From Syngnathus acus (lineage: Eukaryota > Chordata > Actinopteri > Syngnathiformes > Syngnathidae), in assembly GCF_901709675.1 (NCBI RefSeq), contig NC_051098.1, positions 5,716,000 to 5,779,999 on the forward strand: a stretch of DNA of 64,000 nt, read 5' to 3'. The notes beneath the pieces are model-generated. The model saw only the letters and a program-made list of their open reading frames with translations. It was not told the origin of the DNA and searched no databases. Numbering within the stretch: the first letter of the stretch is position 1; the number at the start of each line of letters is the position of its first letter. This document shows positions 51,398-64,000 of this stretch, piece by piece. A program made the translations under genes and the position numbers.

Positions 51398-52148
51398 CAG
51401 TGATTCTTAACCTTGCTGGAGGTACCGATGTCACGGATCGGAATGGAGCAGGGCGACCAAATGCATCTTGGACCAGGGTTTATTTAGGGAAAAGGGAATT
51501 GGAATGGAGCATGAAGGGAAAACAGACAGGAAACTGGCAAACTAATTTAACAGCATCACAAAACACCAACAGGACTGACTGACCGACCGAGGCAAAAACA
51601 GGAACGACAAGAGACAAGAAGACATGAGACAAGAAATAATCCGACAAGGTTGTGACACACAGACAGGATTTAAATACATGACAGGTAACAAGAGGTAGGT
51701 GAGGATGATCACACTAATCATGGGCACACAGGAGGGGAGGGGCGAGCACACAGACACACGAACAGAAACTATGACAATATGGACACAATCGGGGACGAGT
51801 CGTGACAACCGAACCCCACCAGTTTCATATGCGCATTCACCGAACCCCTCTTTGGTGAAAAATATTATTATTTATTTCAAATTCAAGACATTAATGTTTT
51901 TACCAGTGCACAAAATGAGCTGTGCGTGAACATCCCCTTGTTCAAACAACAAAACCAACACAATGCATGAACTCAAAACAAATTACATACCTGCAAATCA
52001 GCATGACTTCTGCTGATGCCTTTGCGAGACCAGTTCAGATATGCGTCATCAAGAATTTACACGACAAATCAGGTGTATTCAGTCCTCTGCAGAAGAGGCT
52101 CTGCCGAACCCCTGAGACTGACTCACCAACCCATGTTAAGAACCACTG
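51398..52148. mobile_element. hAT-like MITE with CAGTGATTCTTAACC ends, interrupted by a solo LTR
   Basis: The left end is CAGTGATTCTTAACC and the right end, reverse-complemented, is CAGTGGTTCTTAACA. Flanking 8-mers CTATAGAC (51390-51397) and CTGTAGAC (52149-52156) differ at one base, a hAT-type 8-bp duplication. The element's GGTACCGA...ACCGAACCCC interior is split by the insertion at 51429-51807. Confidence 0.85.
51429..51807. mobile_element. Solo long terminal repeat (379 bp) with 5-bp target duplication
   Basis: It starts TGTCACGG and ends CGTGACA (the TG...CA ends of an LTR). It is flanked by ACCGA at 51424-51428 and 51808-51812, a 5-bp duplication as made by retroviral-type integrases. 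No internal coding region remains, consistent with recombination between two LTRs. Read on the minus strand there is a TATTTAAA-type stretch that could be its old promoter. It is younger than the hAT-like element it interrupts. Confidence 0.75.
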
Positions 52149-52156
52149 CTGTAGAC

Positions 52157-52630
52157 AAATTTACAGTTTCGTATATTGTACTTAACATTTTGAATTTAAG
52201 CATTGCAATGGGTAAACTATGAAAGTTTGATTTAAAATAACGTCATCAATTTGATGACGTCATGTAAAAATAAGTCATATTCACAGAGTGCACTGTGATT
52301 TAAGACCACCATCAATTTATATAATCTGCGGTTCAAATTTGTACAGGAAACATTGTTGTTTTCTCACCTTGCTCAAATTCACCATTTCCCCCAAATAACT
52401 TGTGCTGGTTTTGAATTGACATGGAAATGTATGGTCACACAAGCCATGAGAGGTCTTCTCTATTCTCACTGAGTAGAGAGGTGAACACATTTGAAAAAAC
52501 AAGCATTTGAGGACTTCCTGGGTCACAGATCCAATGGTGAAGCCGCCTGCTACCGTAACGCTCATTCGAAAAACGTGTCAAGGATCTGTCGGTTAAGAAG
52601 GGGTTGACAGTTGACGGTTACATTGCCTGT
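52157..52630 (-). other. Probable foxn1 3' untranslated region
   Basis: Lies directly after the foxn1 stop codon on the minus strand. No further exon or mobile element was recognised. I did not identify the polyadenylation signal. Confidence 0.4.
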
Positions 52631-55600
52631 TCACACTAAGGATGTGGTGCAACAGGTCAAATATAGCGGCAAATTGTCAGCTGAATAAACGTCGGGATGC
52701 CAGCCGCTAGAACACGCGTGTTGCTTCAAGCTCTGTTCGCTCGATGTGTCATCAAACTCTATTTTATGCCGGGCCAACGGTGAGATCTCACTGACAGGCA
52801 GCATCATGGTGTCTCCGTAGCTGGGATGGATACAGGATGCCTGTAAACCAGAGGTGATGGTCACGGTCGTGGGGGCACTTTGTGGATGTGACACCAGGCT
52901 GTCTTCTTGCAACTCTTCCCACAGGCCACCTTAAAAACAGGTTAAATTGATAAGTCATTTCAATTGAAACAATTGAACAGTTCAATTCAGTTCACAGTTC
53001 ACTCCACTTTACAAATTATATTAAGTGTATTTAATTCAATTTGAATACATTAACTACTTTTACTTATTGGTTTATTGTTAGTAATACATTTTATTTTATT
53101 ATTCACAATAAATCAATTAACGTTAAGGTGTTCTAAATGTGACCTTCATTGGCCAAAGAAACTCTGGATTAAATCATCTTCATTCTCAGGATTTTTTTAA
53201 CTGTCTCTCTCAAGGGTCATTTTCTGGCTCCCTGTTTCTGGAATCATTTACAAAAAGGCTGGAAACTTCATGATAAGGTCTAAATTGATGTTTCTAAGAA
53301 TCTGGTGGATAACTGGTAGGGTGACATATCTGACTAGATCTTCTGTCTGATATTTGTGGTTTTATGATCAAATTCTGACAGAAAGGTGTTAAATCTAATA
53401 CTAGATATAGTTTGATTTGCCATTTTATGAGAGGGGTAAATCAATGCAATAAATACATATCATGGTAATGTAAATGCCTGGATGGCTGATTTTAAGATCA
53501 AGCTGGTCATACTAGGTAGCTGATAAATACGCTAAGTAGTGTAACTCATCAGTAACCGCGCGAGCACTGCCTACCTTTCAACTGCAGATCAGTCAGGCTG
53601 GGGTTAAGTACATCCACATCATAAGTATTTCCCTCTAATTGCAAGTCCTGCAGACTCCTTAGACCAACATTAAATTCGTTCTGGTGGGTGATGCTGTAGG
53701 CGGGTGGCAGCTTCATAGTCGCGATTAAGTTCATGCTCTCGGGATGGACGTCAGTTGTGTGCTGCTGATCACATGGGGAGCACAGCGCCAATGAGTCGCT
53801 AAAATGGGTGTCGGTGAGGAAAGAGGGCTGCTGTGAGGGCGGAGGAGGACATGAATACTGTGGACGTCGACGAGCTCTGCTGGGTTGGCCATGTGTTGGG
53901 CTAGAGGACGTTGGCATGGGCCCATAAATGCCGGCAGGTCTTGTGTATGGTGGCTTTGATCGGAGGAGCGTCTTGGGCATCTGTCCAAGAAGATGGTCTA
54001 GGTCTTCTGCAGAAAATAAACATGAAGGTGCTTTTCAGTGCTTAACTTGATCTCAAGATGTTCCAGAGTCCCACCTGGTCTCGCCATGCTCCTGCGAACA
54101 CTGACGGGGTCTTTGCGGCGCCACTTGTACAACTCCTCCTGCATTTTCTCCACTTTGGCAGGATTGAGAGCCCACAGACAACCTTTCCGAGAGGAATTCC
54201 CTTTTTTGCCCTCCAGCTTCTCAAAGCTTTTGTTTAGAGAAAGGTTGTGGCGCACTGAGTTCTTCCATCCATCGGGGGCTGTCTAGAAAGAAGCAGGCCA
54301 AGGGGAGATATTGAATGAGCTTCATAGTACAAGACAGACACAAGTATTTGAACACCTGGCCAGAACATATCCATCCATTTTCTGTATTGTTTTCCACAAG
54401 AGGGTTCTATTGTCAATAATATATTCTCAAGTCTTGCCATTATGTCACAAAATTATGTGGTTCTGTTGACTATAGGAAAGACAAAGTAGAGATTTCTACA
54501 TGTAGTATGTATACGTACGTTTAGAACTGTATATACACTTGGAGTTAGTTGCAGGTGAGACTGCAAATAAATAGTTGCAGCGACAGCATTTTAACACTCT
54601 AATAAAAATTCCAACCATGATAAGCAGACTCCATGTCATTTATCTGTCACGTGTTCTGACACTGCAGCATGTTTTTAAAGTGACAGACAATTGCTTGGTA
54701 CGATGCCATCTAAGTTGTACACATTGATGATGCATTTATTACTGAGATACAAACCTCAGTGCTTAAACAAATAAAGTTAATGTAGTCATCAGGGATCTTA
54801 CTATGCGCTGTATGAGCAGATTATATTTTGTGACTGTTATGCAAACTCCGCAATCTACTTATACAACACACAAACAGCCCCCTTATTAAAGTGTGTCAAG
54901 ACAACCTGACTTGATGCCTTCCTCATGCCTTTACACATAGTCATGACCAAAATCTCTGCAGCGAGTCATTCATCATTACAGAAGTAATTAGTGTCATCAA
55001 GTACATTAAGGCTGAAGATAACAACTGGCAAAACAGGATCCATGGGAAGGGGGCGGGATCCATCCAAACCTATTTATGCTTGCGCTAGTATAAAGAGTTT
55101 TTATTGTATTGTATTTCTATTATTATTATTATTATGGGCGGCTCGGTGGGGGACTGGTTAGCACGACCGCCTCACAGTTAGGAGGGTGCGGGTTCGATTC
55201 CACCTCCCTGTGTGTAGTTTGCATGTTCTCCCCGTGCCTGTGTGAGTTTTCACCGGGCACTCCGGTTTCCTCTCACATCCCAAAATCATGCTTGGTAGGC
55301 CGACTGACCACTCCAAATTGTCCCTGAGTGCGAGTGCAAATGGGTGTTCGTCTCTGTGTGCCCTGCGATTGGCTGGCAACCGGTTCAGGGTGTCCCCCAC
55401 CTACTGCCCGATGACTGATGGATGGACGGATGGATTTCTATTATTTTATTTTCATGTAGCATAGGTGTGTAACCTGCAGTGTTGTACCTTAAAGTAGGGG
55501 AAGTTTTCAGTCATGAAGCTATAGATCTGACTGACTGGGAGACTTCCCGTTTCACTATTTTTCAGAGCCATGAAGATGAGAATGCTGCAGAGGAACACAA

Positions 55601-57374
55601 GAGCATACTTCTAAATATATACGGACAAAAACATAAATGATTAATCATAAAAAAGAAATAGAGCAGATTAGGATAACTGCTCTGCAGTTTTAAGGTTTGG
55701 GGTTCAAATCTGAACTCTGGCCTTTGTTGTGGAATATGCATGTTCTTCCCACACTTGTGTGACTACCTCAGATTCCAAAAACATATGTGGCAGCCGGGAT
55801 AGACTCCAGCACACCCGAGTGAGAATATACAGTATAAAAAAATGGATGATTAAGTTGCACTAGATCTGTTCAGATAAATGAGCTTTAACCTTGGTACTTA
55901 CATGTCCGTATATATATATATATGTATATGTATGTAATGTAACTAATTACTGTTACTATTAAAGTTTGGAAGTAATCAAATCAATTGTCACCTGTATGAG
56001 TAAATTGGTTTGGGGAAGAGGGGCTGCAAGTTGTTTCTCTGATGAATTTGAGACGAGCGACTATGGTGAGAATAACTTGGCTTGCAGGAATGCTCCTCAG
56101 TAGCGTATGGCCTTGTCGCGACCTGTTGAGAACATACAGGGACGATCTGAACATCTCATATCGTCTCTCTTTAGTCAGATTACCTTGCAACACTTCAACA
56201 GTTATTGCCTCTGCTATGATGTATTGCACTTACTGTACCTCTTGCAGCGGGCTGGCGGAATTATACGATATATAGCACTGAGAATGGGAACAAGGAGTCT
56301 CAGCTGGCACGGCTGGTAGGTCAGGGTAGGAACACTGCAGAGATCATAAAAAGAAATTTGACAGACAAGGAGTTAGAAATTTCATTCAATGGGGAAAAAA
56401 TACTTAGATAAACTAGTGTATAATGACAATATGGCCCTTCTCATCACCTGACCATTGTAGGTGGATTGTTCCCACAGTGTTTGCACCTCGCTGTTTGATC
56501 CAGATGTGACAGAGCACATTTGAGGGCTGCAGAACTGCTGCAGGCTGCCGAAGGGAGACGAGCCAGGGTGAAGACAAATTGTATTTTCGACTGAATCCTC
56601 GCTGAGTTGTCGCAGGTAAGGGTGGAAGCGAGATGCGTCGATGAGGCCCTGCCGTCCCGTCCCTTCTGCGTTGTGCTTCCTGGTCACAGGTGCGTGCCTT
56701 AAGGTGAGGGGTGCTCTGGCTTGCTGGCTAAAGCAGACATCACTGCAATGTGTTGTCTGTGAATTACCATGTTACAATATTAACGATGGTACCAGTATGA
56801 TGCATCCCGCAGAAATTGCTTCAAAATGCTAGCTTCAATCATTTCTAAATATTTGAGGGACAAATACCGTATTTTCCGCACTATATGGCGCACCGGATTA
56901 TAAGGCGCACCATCAATGAATGGCCCATTTTAAAACATTGTCCATATATAAAGCGCACCGGATTATAAGGCGCACCTTTAATGAATGGCCCATTTTAAAA
57001 CTTTGTCCATATATAAGATATATACATTTGGCCCGCGGGCCGGACTTTGGACACGCCTGCTGTAGTGGCTCAATATTGGTCCATATATAAGGCGCACCTG
57101 ATTATAAGGCGCACTGTCGGCTTTTAAGAAAATTGGAGGTTTTTAGGTGCGCCTCATAGTGCGGAAAATACGGTACTTCTTACTGATGACAACTGAATGG
57201 AGGCTGTAATGTAGAAGTGGACTTAACACCAACAACCTGTCTCATCTTCATTGTCGTCATTACCTGTGATTCTGCCACCCGCTCAAGGTGCTCGTGTGAG
57301 GTGAGAGGTTTGGCCTGGGGAGTCGAAGGTTTAGACTCATCCTTGCTGGGTGAAAACGATGGAGTGACTGACAT
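52631..57374 (-). CDS. foxn1: Forkhead box N1 (whn/nude) transcription factor, eight coding exons located
   Basis: Minus-strand exons: 57264-57374, 56448-56742 (5' edge uncertain), 56239-56334, 55992-56122, 55488-55584, 54075-54282, 53575-54006, 52631-52929; about 556 aa. The start [18 protein letters not shown] is N-terminal. The forkhead domain runs from [13 protein letters not shown] through [40 protein letters not shown] and [20 protein letters not shown]. It is split at YS|ILIF and FK|TAPDG. A C-terminal activation region includes [20 protein letters not shown], matching mammalian INPSLTDFDFQGNLWEQL. FOXN1 drives thymic epithelial differentiation. All junctions are in phase except the first: exon 1 ends at a codon boundary, while exon 2 as drawn starts with one spare base. 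It is next to unc119 and slc13a2, as in mammals. Confidence 0.92.
55125..55433 (+). mobile_element. tRNA-derived SINE in a foxn1 intron, perfect 12-bp target duplication
   Basis: Flanked by ATTTCTATTATT at 55113-55124 and 55434-55445. The head has an A-box GGACTGGTTAGCACG and a B-box GGTTCGATTCC. The body is of the same family as the unc119-intron SINE (TTTGCATGTTCTCCCC, GTGCCCTGCGATTGGC). The 3' end is GGATGGACGGATGG. It lies between two forkhead-domain exons, antisense to foxn1. Confidence 0.88.
56867..57173. mobile_element. TA-flanked inverted-repeat element with CCGTATTTTCCGCAC ends
   Basis: The terminal inverted repeats begin CCGTATTTTCCGCACTAT, with TA on both sides (56865-56866, 57174-57175). 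Direct repeats of GGATTATAAGGCGCACC and ATGGCCCATTTTAAAAC lie inside. A fragment of a hAT-like element (GGCCCGCGGGCCGGACTTTG, near 57031-57050) is embedded. It lies in the first foxn1 intron, next to the unresolved exon junction. Confidence 0.85.
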
Positions 57375-61449
<4,075 letters not shown>

Positions 61450-61689
61450 CGCTTGTGATATCAAATGATGTCCATCAGTCAAGAAGAAGAAGAATGAGCG
61501 TGGTTCAACAGAATCAACATTTTCAACCTCCCTCCAGCATTCAGCAAACATCTGGCCTATTGCCAAAGAGCTCAATGAAATGATTCCAATCAGTTTTCCA
61601 GACTCAAATTCCTTTTGAATCATTTTGCTGACTTTCACATTGACCTCTTTGAAAGGATTTGTCTTTTGTCCCAGTCCAAGATCCCTGTC
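61450..61689 (-). CDS. Exon-like open stretch of unknown identity
   Basis: On the minus strand this 240-nt stretch is open (80 codons). It is preceded by a possible acceptor (GATCAG|GAC) and followed by a good donor (GCG|GTAAGA), with length divisible by three (phase 0 to 0). It encodes QKTNPFKEVNVKVSKMIQ, a hydrophobic KLIGIISLSSLAIGQMF segment and ECWREVENVDSVEP. Codon use looks coding-like. I recognise no family, see no partner exons, and it does not match SLC13 or FOXN1. It may be an orphan exon, an exon of an unrecognised gene, or chance. Confidence 0.25.
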
Positions 61690-62964
61690 CTGATCATGCA
61701 AAGGTCACAGCAACTCATTTGATTCCACTTATGAGCATTTCTCTTCCATATACAATATTTATTGTCTCCGTAGCTGAACATAACTCAGATGAAAAAAAAA
61801 AAAAGGTTACAATCAATTTTAGAGTAACAACCACATTTTCAAAAATCACATTACAACTTGGTTAATTCCATATGGTCAAGTTCGGGCACCACGCATACGA
61901 AACACATCAGCTCACTTGTAACCGCAGTATGTCAAACAACAACACATCATTTATTTCCCAGAACAATAATAAATTATGAAGTGGAATTGAATTAAATTTA
62001 ACTGTTTACAATTGAAATGTGTGTATTTGGACAACAGCAAAATGAAAACTCTATGGACACTTTATTAGGCACCCCTGTGAAAACTAATGAGATCCAATAC
62101 AAGCGCTTCATCAAATTTTCTGCCTTTACAAAGTTAGATATGCTCAATTTTCTTGGCTACTGTTAAAATGGATGTTAACATCAGGAAATGTTTATGATGG
62201 TGGGTGGTGTTGTAGAGTTGAAGCACATTAAAATTGCTTCTAATAGTTTAACCCTCGTATAATTATTAAATGGACACCTCTCAGGCAGTGTCATCATAAC
62301 TGAGCATTAACTTTTTATGTAAAGGCAGATTTGTTGATACAACTCTTGCAGTTGATCATATAATGTTGTACTGGAGTGATTATTGTAGTGCCTCAGATAT
62401 GTACATAACAGGACACGGTACAAATTTAGTAGCTTCTAACTGATGTGACTACATACACAATGTAAAAAGTGAAATCTTAAGTAAGATATAATTTCTTAAA
62501 TTCAACCTAAATTTGCTTATTTCTCTGTGTTAATTTATTTTTTCATATGTCAAATTAGCTCTTTTTAAGATTTTAATTATATTATATGACTGGTTTTAAG
62601 TCTAAAAATACTACTTTCAAGACTGCTGTAGATATGGGCCAACTATTATTTTCTTATTTTTCAAATTTTTGTCAAGTAAAACTTTCTTGTTCTGTTGCAG
62701 AGAATTTTGCTTATTTTAAGTATTATTTTTCATAGTTTAACTTTTTTTTTCTTAAAATTTCCAGTGGAATTTTTGCACATTTTTTCCACTGCATTGTGTG
62801 AAATCTATTAAAAATGAATTAAAAATATTAGCACAATGAGTCCTCGTGTTCACCAGAGCAAGTCGATTTGGCCGTGATAGGTCTAAATGCTCAATAAACA
62901 CAGTTTGATTATCCAGAAATAAAAAAGTGTTACTTGCTGGCACCGTTTTTTCTTGAGATGAAAT
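61690..62964. other. Intergenic DNA downstream of slc13a2
   Basis: AT-rich DNA expected to include the slc13a2 3' UTR on the minus strand. No exon or mobile element was defined. Confidence 0.4.
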
Positions 62965-63624
62965 TCAAGGAACTTCAGTAACATTTGCCCAACTGGGGAA
63001 GGTGTTCAGATCGAACATGGCCACCCCCCAAGTGTTAATGCCGATGTTGATGGTGATGACCCCAAGGAAGTTTAGGATGAATCCAGCCTTGGCCTGAAAA
63101 CACAAACAATACCATGTTGCAAGTTCTTGTGTTGAATCTCAGATTGTGCAGGTGTTCCTAATGTACGCTGCACATAGATTTAGCTTTTGGAGTGCATTCA
63201 GTTGATTTGTTAGCTCGGTTTCCACTATAATATGTATTTAGGATATTTTGCTTTTACAAATAAATAATATGATGTGATCAGACATAGGATTAAAATAAGC
63301 TGCTTTATAAAATTGGATTCCGGATCTCTGGATCCAAAGCAAACCAGCACCACACACTGGAATATGACATTGTGGAAGGCCTCACCATGTCCATGACTCG
63401 AAGGTTGCCATAGGAGAAGGCGATGGCGTTGGGGGGCGTGGCCACAGGCAACATGAAAGCCAAGGAAGCAGCAATGGTGCAGGGAAACATCACATAAAGT
63501 GGGTGGATTTTAATGGCGGTGGCCTGTTGGAGTCAATGGAAAACATTTACTCTTAGTGAGTGAGTGAGTGAGTGAGTGAGTGAGTGAGTGAGTGAGTGAG
63601 TGAGTGAGTGAGTGAGTGAGTGAG

Positions 63625-63691
<67 letters not shown>

Positions 63692-64000
63692 TTGGCAGGG
63701 TAAGGCTGTAATACTATGCCGTTTAGCAAAAAAAGCATGGAAAAAAAAAAAAACATAAAATCATGGATTTAATTGTTAAAATGCAAGAAGAGAGGTCAGT
63801 GCATCATTTTGAGGGGAAACAAGATGGTGGTGAGTGGGAGGACTCAAGGATTGACAGTAGAAAGTGATGGTTCTCACCATTGCACCGAGTATTGGTAAAA
63901 ACAGAGTGGTGGTAGCAGTGTTGCTGGAACATTCCGTGAACATGGCCACCATCAGACACAGCAAGATGGAGATGGCAAAAGGAGGGATACTCTGCAGCGG
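62965..64000 (-). CDS. slc13a2: Sodium/dicarboxylate cotransporter (SLC13 family), last three exons, cut by window edge
   Basis: Minus-strand exons: 63878-64000 (continues beyond the window), 63386-63523, 62965-63093, all phase 0. The visible product includes [20 protein letters not shown], an SLC13 sodium/substrate-binding SNT loop. It also contains [20 protein letters not shown] and [20 protein letters not shown] (the second conserved transport signature), then a last membrane helix and [12 protein letters not shown] before the stop. The ASWANVT-type tail can be N-glycosylated outside the cell. SLC13 carriers import di- or tricarboxylates such as succinate or citrate with sodium across the plasma membrane. 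DMAKAGF and position beside foxn1 favour SLC13A2 (NaDC1) over SLC13A5, but only the C-terminal third is visible. Confidence 0.88.
63555..63687. repeat. (AGTG)n followed by (GA)n microsatellite in an slc13a2 intron
   Basis: About 17 AGTG units pass directly into about 32 GA units. It lies some 30 bp beyond the 63386-63523 exon, close to its acceptor. Confidence 0.97.

Noticed and set aside
55981-56229. Minus-strand 82-codon frame as a foxn1 exon
   Set aside because: It overlaps the real exon 55992-56122 in a different frame. The true frame gives [12 protein letters not shown], which continues the forkhead domain.

Overview
The window is vertebrate nuclear DNA, almost certainly from a percomorph teleost. 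The evidence is intron-rich genes with GT-AG introns, compact spacing (eight recognisable genes plus one unrecognised two-exon gene in 64 kb), abundant GT/GA/GGAT microsatellites, tRNA-derived SINEs of a kind common in spiny-rayed fish, and several families of short inverted-repeat transposons. The species cannot be named from the sequence. The gene set matches human chromosome 17: CPD-GOSR1, CRYBA1 and UNC119-FOXN1-SLC13A2 are all 17q11.2 blocks, and TRARG1 (TUSC5) is on 17p13.3.

Layout, left to right: the last two coding exons of trarg1 (+); gosr1 (-, nine exons, 248 aa reconstructed); cpd (-, 21 exons, 1371 aa reconstructed), with a small unrecognised two-exon gene on the opposite strand inside one of its introns; a head-to-head pair of lens beta-crystallin genes, cryba1 (-, 196 aa) and a crybb1-type gene (+, 209 aa); unc119 (+, five exons, 204 aa, with a 9.2-kb first intron); foxn1 (-, eight exons located); and the 3' end of a SLC13 dicarboxylate/citrate transporter, slc13a2 by position (-, cut by the window edge). 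I rebuilt exons by reading both strands for splice sites and checking that the phases add up. Every internal junction reported for gosr1, cpd, cryba1, crybb1 and unc119 is in phase. In foxn1 one junction (first to second coding exon) is not resolved.

The genes do not form one pathway. They are a conserved syntenic block: vesicle traffic (trarg1, gosr1), trans-Golgi prohormone trimming (cpd), lens structure (two crystallins), lipid-anchor trafficking in cilia and photoreceptors (unc119), thymus epithelium (foxn1) and dicarboxylate uptake (slc13a2). The crystallin pair shares a 1.5-kb intergenic region. Both promoters have a TATA box and a Maf-type TGCTGAC half-site, which suggests shared lens control.

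The space between exons holds many mobile-element remnants: five short TA-flanked inverted-repeat elements, three hAT-like elements with 8-bp duplications, a solo LTR nested inside one of them, three tRNA-derived SINEs (two with perfect 12-bp target duplications) and a 50-bp mini-retroposon. The most unusual structure is a perfect 102-bp palindrome in the cryba1 5' intron.
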